Shown here: positions 36,097 through 45,240 of the stretch, piece after piece
How the letters are laid out: every line of letters begins with the position of its first letter
How positions within the stretch are numbered: the stretch's first letter is position 1
Assembly: GCF_000614975.1 (NCBI RefSeq)
Contig: NZ_BALM01000028.1
Coordinates: forward strand, 1 to 54,784
Length of the DNA: 54,784 bases
Source of the DNA: Shewanella marina JCM 15074
GTDB taxonomy: Bacteria > Pseudomonadota > Gammaproteobacteria > Enterobacterales > Shewanellaceae
Direction of reading: 5' to 3'
Position numbers and translations under genes: made by a program
Notes under the pieces: model-generated
What the model saw: only the letters and a program-made list of their open reading frames with translations
What the model was told of the DNA's origin: nothing
Databases searched by the model: none

Positions 36097-36128
36097 TGAG
36101 TGATCAACAAATAAAAGTCAATCACTCA
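36097..36128. repeat. Inverted repeat in the promoter region of the Tim44-like gene
   Basis: TGAGTGAT and its inverse ATCACTCA are separated by 16 bp, 46-77 bp before the Tim44-like gene. A second AT-rich hairpin ATACAAAAATG/CATTTTTGTAT lies at 36137-36162, close behind the aminotransferase stop, and may help end that transcript. Neither is assigned to a known regulator. Confidence 0.4.
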
Positions 36129-36182
36129 AGTGTAATATACAAAAATGGTTACATTTTTGTATCGTCTAACCCACTCTGTTAC

Positions 36183-37376
36183 TTATAAAATTTGAGCAAT
36201 TGCACGGCAAATAACAGGCACATTAGTCGCCGTCATACCGGCAACGCTAATCCGACCTGAGCCGACAATATAAATGGCATGTTCATCACGTAACAGATCA
36301 ACTTGCGCTTTGGTTAAGCCTGAAAAACTGAACATGCCCGCTTGATGGCGAATAAAATCAAAATCTTGTTTAACACCGTTTGCAGCCAAAGTATCAACGA
36401 ATAATACGCGCATCTTAGCAATACGTTCGCGCATTTCGGTTAATTCAGCTAACCACATAGCCTTTAACTCTGGCGTAGCCAAAATAGTACTAACAATCAT
36501 GGCGCCATGAGCTGGTGGATTTGAATAATTAGCACGAATAGTACGTTTAACCTGACTAAATGCACGCTCAGCTTGTTCATTAGCTGCTGCAACAACGGTT
36601 ACTGCACCAATACGCTCATTATACAAGCCAAAGTTCTTAGAAAATGAATTGGCAATAATCAATTCTGGTACCAATGCCGCCACAGTGCGTAAACCTAATG
36701 CATCTTCCTCTACACCGTCACCAAAACCTTGATAGGCAAAATCAAATAGCGGTACTAATTGTTTTGCGACACAAAGCTCAGCAATCGCTTGCCATTGCTG
36801 AGCATTTAAATCGATACCGGTTGGATTATGGCAACAGCCATGTAGCAGCACCAAGTCACCAATTTGCGCGGCTTCTAAATCAGTTAACATGGCATCAAAA
36901 TCAAGATCATGCTGCTGCGGACGATAATAGCGATACTCTTTTACCGTAAGACCCGCCGTTTCAAAAATATTATGGTGATTAGCCCAAGTCGGGTTACTCA
37001 CCCAAATCGTACGCGTATCGGTATTACACATCACAAATTCAGCGGCAACACGTAATGAGCCGGTGCCACCTGGTGCTTGAGCTGTTTTAGCACGCTTGTT
37101 GCTAATAATCTCACTTTGCTCACCAAATAATAGGACTTGCACCGCATCGTTATAAGCTTGAACCCCTTCGATACCGAGATAATTCTTGGTTGTTTCATGC
37201 TCTAACAAAATGGCTTCAGCCTCTTTTACCGAACGAAGCACTGGAGTATTGCCAGCTTCATCCTTATAAATACCTACACCCAAATTAATTTTATCTGCAC
37301 GCGGATCGGCTTTAAAAGTATCGGTTAAACCTAAGATAGGATCTGCTGGAGCTTGTGAAATGGCGGTAAAGATCAT
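36183..37376 (-). CDS. Aspartate/aromatic amino acid aminotransferase
   Basis: This 397-residue PLP enzyme belongs to the class I aminotransferases of the AspC/TyrB subgroup. The PLP-binding Lys is in NSFSKNFGLYNERIG. Other family blocks are GVGIYKDEAGNTPVLRSV at the start and LLHGCCHNPTGIDL. Length matches AspC and TyrB (396-397). Which of the two activities dominates cannot be decided by eye; both names are used for its relatives. The gene stands alone, next to but not part of the Entner-Doudoroff operon, which ends in its own terminator. Confidence 0.92.
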   Translation of the reverse strand: MIFTAISQAPADPILGLTDTFKADPRADKINLGVGIYKDEAGNTPVLRSVKEAEAILLEHETTKNYLGIEGVQAYNDAVQVLLFGEQSEIISNKRAKTAQAPGGTGSLRVAAEFVMCNTDTRTIWVSNPTWANHHNIFETAGLTVKEYRYYRPQQHDLDFDAMLTDLEAAQIGDLVLLHGCCHNPTGIDLNAQQWQAIAELCVAKQLVPLFDFAYQGFGDGVEEDALGLRTVAALVPELIIANSFSKNFGLYNERIGAVTVVAAANEQAERAFSQVKRTIRANYSNPPAHGAMIVSTILATPELKAMWLAELTEMRERIAKMRVLFVDTLAANGVKQDFDFIRHQAGMFSFSGLTKAQVDLLRDEHAIYIVGSGRISVAGMTATNVPVICRAIAQIL

Positions 37377-37433
37377 TTAAGTAGTACCTATTATTTTATT
37401 GATGTAGGGAAATATTTAGCCGTTATAGCATTG

Positions 37434-37454
37434 GTACTAAGATTGCTCTAGTAC
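37434..37454. promoter_or_regulatory. Inverted repeat upstream of the aminotransferase
   Basis: GTACTA and TAGTAC are separated by nine bases, about 60-80 bp before the start codon. A further TAGTAC half lies at 37383-37388. The half-sites recall TrpR operators, but the spacing is three bases too long. Candidate operator only. Confidence 0.3.
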
Positions 37455-37554
37455 TAATGTTCATAATTTAAAATATTCTGTAACTCGTTATAGTTTATCT
37501 AATTTTATCCATTAAAAATTATTTTTAATCTATTGATTATGCGATTTTAGTCAC

Positions 37555-37580
37555 AAAAAAATACCGCCAATTGGCGGTAT
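37555..37580 (-). terminator. Terminator of the Entner-Doudoroff operon
   Basis: On the minus strand the perfect stem ATACCGCC/GGCGGTAT with AATT loop is followed by seven Ts, about 15 bp after eda. Confidence 0.92.
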
Positions 37581-37596
37581 TTAAATTAGCAATATC

Positions 37597-38238
37597 TTAG
37601 ATATCGGCAAGTGCTTGTTGGCACAACTGGGTAATTCTATCCCAATCACCACTATCTACTGCATCTTGCGGTGCTATCCAACTACCGCCAATACAATCAA
37701 CATTAGGTAATGCGAGATAATTACGATATGTCATTGGTGAAATACCGCCTGTTGGACAGAAACGTACATTTGCAAGCGGACCTGCAAATGCTTTTAATGC
37801 GCCAACGCCACCAGAAGCTTCAGCAGGGAAGAATTTAAAATGAGTATAACCTAACTCAAGCCCTTGCATAATCTCTGAAATACTTGCCACACCAGGAATT
37901 AAAGGGACGCTACCCGCTTTGGCCGCTTTTAATAACTCAGGGGTTGCCCCCGGAGTAATGACAAATTGTGCGCCTGCATCGGTAGCTTGCTTTAGTTGTG
38001 CAACATTTAAGATAGTACCCGCACCAACAATCGCCTCAGGTACTTCTTCTGCAATCTTACTAATTGCAGCTAAAGCACATTCAGTACGTAACGTCACTTC
38101 TAAAACAGAAATGCCACCAGCAACTAATGCCTTAGCAAGTGGTACTGCTTGATCAATATGATTAATCACCATCACAGGCACAATTGGACTTTGTGCAAAA
38201 ACTTGCTCTGGTTGAATGTTCCAAGAATTAGCTGACAT
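37597..38238 (-). CDS. eda: KDPG aldolase (2-dehydro-3-deoxyphosphogluconate aldolase)
   Basis: This 213-residue class I aldolase splits 2-keto-3-deoxy-6-phosphogluconate into pyruvate and glyceraldehyde-3-phosphate, the last step of the Entner-Doudoroff pathway. The catalytic Glu lies in VTLRTECALAAI, the substrate region in GAGTILN, and the Schiff-base Lys in HFKFFPAEASGG. Length equals E. coli Eda. It is the last gene of the zwf-pgl-edd-eda operon, 10 bp behind edd. Confidence 0.96.
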   Translation of the reverse strand: MSANSWNIQPEQVFAQSPIVPVMVINHIDQAVPLAKALVAGGISVLEVTLRTECALAAISKIAEEVPEAIVGAGTILNVAQLKQATDAGAQFVITPGATPELLKAAKAGSVPLIPGVASISEIMQGLELGYTHFKFFPAEASGGVGALKAFAGPLANVRFCPTGGISPMTYRNYLALPNVDCIGGSWIAPQDAVDSGDWDRITQLCQQALADI

Positions 38239-38248
38239 TTGCGTTTCC

Positions 38249-40081
38249 TTAATAATTCATTTGTTCATCAATGGCACTGGTTGCTCTTGCACCTGTTTCA
38301 GGGCTAGACAAATTAGCACGCAGTGCACTAAACAATTCGCGCCCCATGCCAACGCGTGAATGACTTAAATCAACAGTTAACGCTTCACGAGCATCAAGCT
38401 CTGCTTGACTCAATAGTATGGTCAGTTCGCCTGTATTGGCATCAACTCGAATCACATCACCATCATTAATTTTAGCAATCATGCCGCCATCTAATGCTTC
38501 TGGTGTTAAATGAATAGCAGCAGGTACTTTACCTGACGCACCAGACATACGACCATCCGTCAACAATGCAACTTTAAAGCCGCGATCCTGCAAAATGCCC
38601 AAAATTGGCGTCAATTTATGTAATTCAGGCATACCATTGGCTTTCGGACCTTGACCTTTAACCACTACCACACAATCTTTATCAAGTAACCCTTGTTCAA
38701 ATAGTGCTTGTAGTTTGTTTTGATCATCAATCACTACCGCAGGCGCTTCAACTAAACGATGTTCAGGTTGTACTGCAGAAACCTTAATCACTGCGCGACC
38801 TAAATTACCTTTCAGTAATTTTAAACCACCATTAGCTTGGAAAGGTGCATTCACTGAGGTTAAGACTTCAGGATCTAAGCTAACACTTGGTCCTTCTACC
38901 CATGTAAGTTCACCATCTATTAAGCGAGGCTCTTTGGTATAACGGGTTAAACCGAAACCTGCGACTGTATAAACATCTTCATGCACAAGGCCTGCGTCAA
39001 GCAATTCTTTGATCAGGTATGCCATACCACCAGCAGCATGGAAATGGTTAATATCAGCATGGCCATTAGGATAAACTCGCGCAATTAATGGCACTGCATC
39101 AGAAAGCTCAGAAAAATCATCCCAATTAACAATAATGCCAGCAGCACGTGCTGCTGCAACAATATGCATAGTCAAGTTAGTTGAACCACCGGTTGCCAAT
39201 AATGCAACAATGCCATTCACGATTGATTTTTCACAAACAACTTCACCAATTGGCGTGTATTGACCGCTATTCTCAGTTAAACGACAAACTTGTTTAGCCG
39301 CCATTTCAGTAAGGGCAAGACGTAAAGGTTGATCAGGGTTAACAAATGAAGAACCCGGTAACTGCAGTCCCATCATCTCTAACATTAACTGGTTACTGTT
39401 TGCAGTACCATAAAAAGTACAAGTACCAGCACTGTGATATGACTGAGATTCCGCTTCTAACAGCGCACTACGGTCAATTTCACCTTGTGCAAAGAGTTGA
39501 CGAATACGCGCCTTTTCTTTATTCGGAATACCAGATTTCATTGGTCCAGCTGGCACAAATAACATTGGCAAGTGGCCGAAACTTAATGCCCCCATCAATA
39601 GACCTGGGACAATCTTGTCACAAATACCGAGCAGTAAACCGCCATCAAACATATTGTGTGACAAGCCGACGGCTGTTGCCATCGCAATCACTTCACGGCT
39701 TAATAGACTCAGCTCCATACCCGGCTGACCTTGAGTCACACCATCACACATCGCTGGAACACCGCCAGCGACTTGAGCAACACTGCCGATTTCATGACAA
39801 GCACGTTTAATAATATCTGGATATTCAGCATAAGGTTGATGCGCAGATAACATGTCGTTATAAGCGGTGATAATACCAATGTTAGCTTTGTTTAACTGGC
39901 GTAATGCATTCTTATCATCAGGATTACACGCAGCAAAACCGTGCGCTAAGTTACCGCAGCTTAAACTACTACGGTGAACACCTTGACTTTTGGCGTCTTT
40001 AAGTGCGGCAAGATACGCAGCTCTTGAAGCTTGGCTACGTTCAATAATTCTGTCTGTAACTTGTTTTACTATCGGGTGCAT
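38249..40081 (-). CDS. edd: 6-Phosphogluconate dehydratase
   Basis: This 610-residue iron-sulfur dehydratase converts 6-phosphogluconate to 2-keto-3-deoxy-6-phosphogluconate. It belongs to the IlvD/Edd family. Recognisable parts are the AYNDMLSAHQPY block near residue 70, GGVPAMCDGVTQGQPGMELS with a cluster-binding Cys, the GGSTNLTMH block, and LTDGRMSGASGKVPAA near residue 515. Length matches E. coli Edd (603). It lies 14 bp behind pgl and 10 bp before eda. Confidence 0.97.
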   Translation of the reverse strand: MHPIVKQVTDRIIERSQASRAAYLAALKDAKSQGVHRSSLSCGNLAHGFAACNPDDKNALRQLNKANIGIITAYNDMLSAHQPYAEYPDIIKRACHEIGSVAQVAGGVPAMCDGVTQGQPGMELSLLSREVIAMATAVGLSHNMFDGGLLLGICDKIVPGLLMGALSFGHLPMLFVPAGPMKSGIPNKEKARIRQLFAQGEIDRSALLEAESQSYHSAGTCTFYGTANSNQLMLEMMGLQLPGSSFVNPDQPLRLALTEMAAKQVCRLTENSGQYTPIGEVVCEKSIVNGIVALLATGGSTNLTMHIVAAARAAGIIVNWDDFSELSDAVPLIARVYPNGHADINHFHAAGGMAYLIKELLDAGLVHEDVYTVAGFGLTRYTKEPRLIDGELTWVEGPSVSLDPEVLTSVNAPFQANGGLKLLKGNLGRAVIKVSAVQPEHRLVEAPAVVIDDQNKLQALFEQGLLDKDCVVVVKGQGPKANGMPELHKLTPILGILQDRGFKVALLTDGRMSGASGKVPAAIHLTPEALDGGMIAKINDGDVIRVDANTGELTILLSQAELDAREALTVDLSHSRVGMGRELFSALRANLSSPETGARATSAIDEQMNY

Positions 40082-40095
40082 AAAAAGCCTCCTTT

Positions 40096-40800
40096 TTAGA
40101 CGCTCCAGTAAACGTCAACTGGGGTGGAATGCTGATTTAATACAGCCCGGATCGGCATTGCCTGTTCATCTATGTCAGCTAAAGCTTGACGATAAACAGT
40201 TAACTTCGATTCCCCCACTAAATGTAAATATATTTGGCGAGCATTTAAAATGGCGGATTTAGATAGAGTAATCCGCTCATAAGGTGCACTTGTAGGCGTA
40301 ACGGCCACACACAATTTGTCAGTATTTAAGGCAGATTGTAGTTGTTCAGTCTTTGCACATGGGAACCATGAACAAGTATGACCATCATTCCCCATGCCTA
40401 ACACCACCACATCAAAAGGTTGTTTGATGTGCGCTAGCTGTTCGCTAGTCATTGAGGCACCTTCAACAGCTGTTGCATACATGTTCTTAAGTCCAGTGAA
40501 CTTTGCATTAGCAGCAAAATGTTGAAGTAAATGGGCACGAACCAAACGCTCGTTTGAATCCTTATCGGTTACCGCAAGCCAACGCTCGTCGGCTAAAGTA
40601 ATGTATACCTCAGACCAATCAATTGCTATTTTGCTTAACGCTTCAAACAAAGGTAATGGCGTTGAACCACCAGAAACAACTAACGAGGCTTTACCACGTT
40701 TATCAATCGCTGTTTGTAGCTCATCGGCAATACGCTTAGCTAATTGCTCGGCTAAGTTTTGCGCTGAATCAAATGACTTAAATACTGACTCTTTAATCAT
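40096..40800 (-). CDS. pgl: 6-Phosphogluconolactonase
   Basis: This 234-residue enzyme hydrolyses 6-phosphogluconolactone made by Zwf. It belongs to the DevB/Pgl branch of the glucosamine-6-phosphate isomerase fold. The phosphate-binding SGGSTPLPLFEAL, the DERWLAVTDKDSNE motif and GMGNDGHTCSWFP are all present. In the last motif Asn and Trp replace the common Glu and Leu, a mild deviation. It lies 9 bp behind zwf. Confidence 0.94.
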   Translation of the reverse strand: MIKESVFKSFDSAQNLAEQLAKRIADELQTAIDKRGKASLVVSGGSTPLPLFEALSKIAIDWSEVYITLADERWLAVTDKDSNERLVRAHLLQHFAANAKFTGLKNMYATAVEGASMTSEQLAHIKQPFDVVVLGMGNDGHTCSWFPCAKTEQLQSALNTDKLCVAVTPTSAPYERITLSKSAILNARQIYLHLVGESKLTVYRQALADIDEQAMPIRAVLNQHSTPVDVYWSV

Positions 40801-40809
40801 GTTAGCAAC

Positions 40810-42282
40810 CTACTCGTCCCAAGAACGACCATCTTTAGTAATCAATGCAACAGAAGCAACTGGACCCCATGTTCCTGCAGGATAACCTTTTGCAGGTTCA
40901 CTGCTGACTTCCCACGCTTGAATAATTCCGTCAACCCAAGTCCAAGCTTGTTCAACTTCATCGCGACGCACAAACAGCGCTTGATTACCTAGCATTGCCT
41001 CTAATAATAGTCGTTCATATGCATCAGCAATACGATCGGTTTTAAAGGTATCAGAAAAGCTTAAATCGAGCTTAGTGGTTTGTAGACGAATTTTTTGATC
41101 AAGACCTGGCACCTTGTTCATCATCTGAATTTCAACCCCTTCATGCGGTTGCAGACGAATGGTCAATTTATTAGGCGGTAGGTTACGGTAACTTGAACGA
41201 TATAAGTTATGAGGTGGGTTTTTAAAATAAACCACAATTTCAGAGCTCTTAAACGGCATACGCTTACCACTTCTCAAATAGAATGGTACGCCTGCCCAGC
41301 GCCAGTTATCGATATCAACACGCAGTGCCACAAATGTTTCAGTAGCAGATTGTTTATTCGCGCCCTCTTCCTCTAAGTAACCAGGAACTGGGCTGCCTTT
41401 TAAAAAACCTGCGGTATATTGGCCACGCACGGTTTTTTCATAAACGTTATTTTCATCAATCGGACGCAGCGATTTTAACACCTTCACCTTTTCATCACGG
41501 ATGCTGTCTGCATCAAGGTTTACCGGCGGATCCATTGCCACAAGCGTTAATACTTGCAGTAAGTGATTTTGGATCATATCGCGCATTTGGCCCGCTTTAT
41601 CAAAGTAGCCCCAACGACCTTCAATACCCACTTCTTCAGCGACAGTAATCTGTACATGATCGATAGTACGATTGTCCCACTTAGAGGCAAATAATGAGTT
41701 AGCAAAACGTAATGCAATCAGGTTTTGTACTGTCTCTTTACCTAAGTAGTGGTCAATACGATAGATTTGGCGTTCGTTGAAATATTCAGATACTTGGTTA
41801 TTGATTACTTTAGAAGATTCGAGATCTGAACCAATCGGTTTTTCAAGCACAACACGTGTATCAGAATGAATGAGGTTTTGTTCATGTAGACAACGGCAAA
41901 TGTCGCCGAAAATTGAAGGAGGAGTCGCAAAATAATTAACCATCACTCGATGTTCTGGTTTTAGCAACTCATGGAACTGAGCGTAACCGGCTGATTCTGT
42001 AAAATTAGTACCAATATAATGACAACGATCTAAAAAGCGCGCCATTGTCTCTTCACAAAGAGGTTCTTTTACAAAGGTATTTAATGCCTTTGTGACTATT
42101 TCGCGATAATCAATTTGTGAAAAATCATCTTTAGCAACACCAATTATTTTAGTCTCTTTATCTAAGAGACCAGCTTTGTCTAACTGATATAGTGATGGCA
42201 ATAGTTTACGTCGAGCCAAATCACCTTTTGTTCCAAAGAGGACAAAATCACAAGCTTTTGCCTCTGATATTTTTCTGCCCAT
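40810..42282 (-). CDS. zwf: Glucose-6-phosphate 1-dehydrogenase
   Basis: This 490-residue enzyme oxidises glucose-6-phosphate to 6-phosphogluconolactone with NAD(P)+. The nucleotide-binding motif is LFGTKGDLARRKLLPSL near the N-terminus and the active-site signature is RIDHYLGKE. Length matches E. coli Zwf (491). The ATG at 42282 is chosen; a GTG four codons upstream falls inside the AAGGAGTG ribosome-binding sequence. It heads the zwf-pgl-edd-eda operon. A HexR box lies about 65-80 bp upstream. Confidence 0.97.
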   Translation of the reverse strand: MGRKISEAKACDFVLFGTKGDLARRKLLPSLYQLDKAGLLDKETKIIGVAKDDFSQIDYREIVTKALNTFVKEPLCEETMARFLDRCHYIGTNFTESAGYAQFHELLKPEHRVMVNYFATPPSIFGDICRCLHEQNLIHSDTRVVLEKPIGSDLESSKVINNQVSEYFNERQIYRIDHYLGKETVQNLIALRFANSLFASKWDNRTIDHVQITVAEEVGIEGRWGYFDKAGQMRDMIQNHLLQVLTLVAMDPPVNLDADSIRDEKVKVLKSLRPIDENNVYEKTVRGQYTAGFLKGSPVPGYLEEEGANKQSATETFVALRVDIDNWRWAGVPFYLRSGKRMPFKSSEIVVYFKNPPHNLYRSSYRNLPPNKLTIRLQPHEGVEIQMMNKVPGLDQKIRLQTTKLDLSFSDTFKTDRIADAYERLLLEAMLGNQALFVRRDEVEQAWTWVDGIIQAWEVSSEPAKGYPAGTWGPVASVALITKDGRSWDE

Positions 42283-42345
42283 AGCGTAAAGCACTCCTTA
42301 TGGCTGTAAGTGAAGTCCGATTGATTCGAGACTTACACTCTTTGT

Positions 42346-42360
42346 TGTAATATAACAACA
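42346..42360. promoter_or_regulatory. HexR box upstream of zwf
   Basis: TGTAATATAACAACA matches the HexR consensus TGTARTWWWAYTACA at 14 of 15 positions. It lies in the zwf promoter region. In Shewanella and related bacteria HexR represses zwf operons and releases DNA when 2-keto-3-deoxy-6-phosphogluconate binds. Confidence 0.75.
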
Positions 42361-42488
42361 GAATTTGTTAATTGCATCTATATTTTCAAAATATTGATAA
42401 CTAGATACTCTAGCTATCCAAGCGCTAAATCTGCTATGATTTTTTGCACTTACAGATTGAAATCTAGTTAGTTTATTTCATTTACATT

Positions 42489-42503
42489 TGTATATTACTT
42501 ACA
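42489..42503. promoter_or_regulatory. Second HexR-like box in the zwf-hexR gap
   Basis: TGTATATTACTTACA matches the HexR consensus at about 12 of 15 positions and has dyad symmetry. It lies about 90 bp before hexR, consistent with autoregulation. The 311-bp gap between zwf and hexR holds both boxes and no gene. Confidence 0.5.
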
Positions 42504-42593
42504 ATTTATATTAGGTTATGTACAAACTAGTTTCGGTTTTGATCTTAATAAAAAAATTATTACAACACTTTGAAAAAAAGCGGATGTGCTCAT

Positions 42594-43448
42594 ATGAACA
42601 CCTTAGAAAAGGTACAAAAGAACCTCACCCATTTTAGCAAGTCAGAGCGCAAAGTGGCTGAGGTGATTCTTGCTTCCCCACAAACGGCTATCCATTCAAG
42701 TATTGCAACCCTAGCGAAAATGGCCGATGTGAGTGAACCAACGGTTAACCGCTTCTGTCGTCGTCTTGACACTAAAGGCTTCCCTGATTTCAAACTGCAT
42801 TTAGCTCAGAGCCTTGCAAACGGTACACCCTACGTTAGCCGTCATGTTGAAGAAGATGATACACCTGATTCATACACGACCAAAATATTCGAATCATCAA
42901 TGGCAGCACTTGATACAGCTCGCCAAAGTTTAGACACCAATGCCATCAATAAAGCCGTTGATGTATTAACTCAAGCCAAAAAAATCTCATTCTTTGGTTT
43001 AGGTGCCTCAGCCTCTGTTGCCCATGACGCACAAAACAAATTCTTCCGTTTTAATGTCCCAGTCATCTGTTTTGACGATGTGTTAATGCAACGAATGAGC
43101 TGTATTAATAGTACCGAAGGCGATGTTGTCGTGCTTGTATCACATACTGGCCGCACCAAATCATTAATCGAAATTGCCCGTATAGCGAGAGAAAATGGCG
43201 CTGCGGTGATTGGCATTACTGCCCGTAATTCACCGCTGTCGCATGAATGTACACTACCTGTCACAATGGAAGTGCCAGAAGATACCGATATGTATCTGCC
43301 AATGGCATCACGCCTAGCACAATTAGTGATTGTTGACGTGCTAGCGACGGGCTTTACACTACGCCGAGGCCCTCGTTTCCGTGATAGTTTACAACGCGTC
43401 AAAGAAGTACTAAAAGAATCACGCATAAATAAAGATCTCGGATTATAA
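42594..43448 (+). CDS. hexR: HexR, RpiR-family transcriptional regulator
   Basis: This 284-residue regulator has an N-terminal RpiR helix-turn-helix domain (about residues 1-77, with ADVSEPTVNRFCRRL as recognition helix) and a SIS sugar-phosphate domain (about 115-250, with ISFFGLGASASVAHDAQNKF and VSHTGRTKSLIEIA). The ATG at 42594 is chosen over a TTG 24 bp upstream because it matches the family N-terminus MNTLEKVQKNL. It is divergent from zwf and precedes pykA, the usual HexR neighbourhood. Boxes before zwf, before hexR and before pykA suggest it controls all three. Confidence 0.95.
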   Translation: MNTLEKVQKNLTHFSKSERKVAEVILASPQTAIHSSIATLAKMADVSEPTVNRFCRRLDTKGFPDFKLHLAQSLANGTPYVSRHVEEDDTPDSYTTKIFESSMAALDTARQSLDTNAINKAVDVLTQAKKISFFGLGASASVAHDAQNKFFRFNVPVICFDDVLMQRMSCINSTEGDVVVLVSHTGRTKSLIEIARIARENGAAVIGITARNSPLSHECTLPVTMEVPEDTDMYLPMASRLAQLVIVDVLATGFTLRRGPRFRDSLQRVKEVLKESRINKDLGL

Positions 43449-43499
43449 TTGACCACAATAAATAGCCTGTTCTAGTTTAAGATATTGGCATCGTTAAAT

Positions 43500-43533
43500 A
43501 CCGCAGTGACTAATAAGCTCTGCGGTTTTTTTT
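43500..43533 (+). terminator. Terminator of hexR
   Basis: The stem ACCGCAG/CTGCGGT with a 13-base loop is followed by eight Ts, about 50 bp after the hexR stop. It separates hexR from pykA. Confidence 0.88.
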
Positions 43534-43584
43534 AAAACAAGGTGATAGTTCACAAATTTAGATATTTTAATAAAATATTTTGTT

Positions 43585-43599
43585 TGTAAGTTTCCTACA
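43585..43599. promoter_or_regulatory. HexR box upstream of pykA
   Basis: TGTAAGTTTCCTACA matches the HexR consensus at about 13 of 15 positions, 70-84 bp before the pykA start. It supports direct control of pykA by HexR. Confidence 0.65.
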
Positions 43600-43668
43600 T
43601 ATAGAGGTATTGTTGCCTTAGATAAGCATTTTTCAAGTAAGATTTTTTCAAACTTAACGGAGTATCAT

Positions 43669-45108
43669 ATGTTCCGCAGAACTAAAATCGTTACAACCCT
43701 TGGCCCTGCTACTGATCGCGACGATAATTTACGCAAAATTATCAAAGCAGGTGCAAATGTTGTTCGCTTAAACTTCTCTCATGGCGCCCCTGAAGATCAT
43801 TTAGCCCGTGCTACTCAAGCTAGAGAAATTGCAAAATCCCTCGGCACTCATGTTGCTATTCTAGGTGACCTACAAGGTCCAAAAATCCGTGTTTCAACTT
43901 TCAAAGATAACAAAAAAGTGCAGCTTGATATTGGTCAGGCCTTCACACTTGATGCTGAACTTGAAAAAGGCATGGGTGATGAACACCAAGTTGGTATCGA
44001 CTATAAAGAACTGCCTGATGATGTAAACATCGGTGACATCTTAATGCTTGATGACGGCCGCGTTCAGCTTGAAGTTGTTGATGTGGTAGGTCGTAAAGTA
44101 CATACCAAGGTCACTGTTGCTGGTCCTCTATCAAATAATAAAGGTATCAACAAGAAAGGCGGTGGATTATCAGCGGCAGCGTTAACTGAAAAAGATAAAG
44201 CTGACATTCTAACAGCGGCGCAAATTCAGGTTGATTACCTTGCAGTTTCATTTCCACGTAGTGGTGCTGACCTAAACTACGCTCGCTCTCTTGCTAAACA
44301 AGCAGGTAGTGATGCACTTATCGTCGCTAAAGTAGAACGTGCCGAAGCTGTAGTATCAGACGAAGCGATGGATGATGTGATTATCGCATCTGATGCAGTT
44401 ATGGTTGCTCGTGGTGACCTAGGTGTTGAAATTGGTGATGCCGCGTTAGTTGCAGTACAAAAGAAATTGATTAGCCGCTCACGCCAGCTAAACAAAATCG
44501 TTATTACTGCAACACAAATGATGGAATCAATGATTTCAAGCCCGATGCCCACTCGTGCTGAAGTGATGGACGTAGCTAACGCAGTACTTGATGGTACAGA
44601 CGCAGTTATGCTTTCAGCAGAAACGGCAGCAGGTGACTTCCCTGAAGAAACCGTATTAGCAATGGCAAATGTATGTGTGGGCGCAGAAGCACACCCAAGC
44701 GTACAAGTGTCTAAGCATCGTCTAGATGAGCGCTTTACTTCTGTAGAAGAAACCATCGCGCTATCAACTATGTATGCAGCTAACCACCTAGAAGGTGTTA
44801 AAGCGATTATCGCATTAACAGAATCAGGCAGCACACCATTAATGATGTCTCGTATTAGCTCTAAGCTCCCTATTTTAGCGCTATCTCGTCATCAAACTAC
44901 ACTGGCAAAAATGGCACTTTATCGCGGTGTACAACCGGTATACTTTGACTCAACTAGCTTTGCCGCTGATGCAGTAGCACAACAAGCATTAGTTGCAGTT
45001 AAAAATGCAGGTTATTTAAAAACTGGCGATATGGTACTAATGACCAAAGGTGACGTAATGGAAACCGTTGGTGGTACAAATACTTGTAAGATCCTTGTGG
45101 TTGCATAG
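43669..45108 (+). CDS. pykA: Pyruvate kinase II
   Basis: This 479-residue enzyme makes pyruvate and ATP from phosphoenolpyruvate and ADP. The N-terminal block FRRTKIVTTLGPATD, the active-site region VAKVERAEAV and the signature ITATQMMESMISSP are present. Length equals E. coli PykA (480), the AMP-activated type. CGGAGT precedes the ATG. It follows hexR but has its own promoter region with a HexR box, and ends in a strong terminator. Confidence 0.96.
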   Translation: MFRRTKIVTTLGPATDRDDNLRKIIKAGANVVRLNFSHGAPEDHLARATQAREIAKSLGTHVAILGDLQGPKIRVSTFKDNKKVQLDIGQAFTLDAELEKGMGDEHQVGIDYKELPDDVNIGDILMLDDGRVQLEVVDVVGRKVHTKVTVAGPLSNNKGINKKGGGLSAAALTEKDKADILTAAQIQVDYLAVSFPRSGADLNYARSLAKQAGSDALIVAKVERAEAVVSDEAMDDVIIASDAVMVARGDLGVEIGDAALVAVQKKLISRSRQLNKIVITATQMMESMISSPMPTRAEVMDVANAVLDGTDAVMLSAETAAGDFPEETVLAMANVCVGAEAHPSVQVSKHRLDERFTSVEETIALSTMYAANHLEGVKAIIALTESGSTPLMMSRISSKLPILALSRHQTTLAKMALYRGVQPVYFDSTSFAADAVAQQALVAVKNAGYLKTGDMVLMTKGDVMETVGGTNTCKILVVA

Positions 45109-45138
45109 CAACTCAATTTAGATCTCAGTAAAATAAAA

Positions 45139-45166
45139 ACCAGCATATTAATATGCTGGTTTTTTT
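45139..45166 (+). terminator. Terminator of pykA
   Basis: The perfect stem ACCAGCATAT/ATATGCTGGT with a two-base loop is followed by at least six Ts, 30 bp after the stop. Confidence 0.92.
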
Positions 45167-45240
45167 ATAACATACACTCACTAAGAGTTAGAAATATTAA
45201 AATCGACACTCGTTAGAGTCGCGCTTTAGAGGTATACATC

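Noticed and set aside
37434..37454. TrpR or TyrR operator before the aminotransferase
   Set aside because: The GTACTA half-sites recall TrpR, but the spacing is three bases too long, and the TyrR pattern TGTAAA-N6-TTTACA is absent. Kept only as an unassigned inverted repeat.
39346..39810. 154-codon frame opposite edd
   Set aside because: It lies antisense inside the strongly conserved edd gene and has no protein-like pattern.
42971..43456. 161-codon frame opposite hexR
   Set aside because: It is antisense to hexR with no ribosome-binding site and no recognisable domain.
44277..44834. 185-codon frame opposite pykA
   Set aside because: It is antisense inside pykA, rich in Ser, Thr and Ala, as expected for a shadow frame of a well-coded gene.
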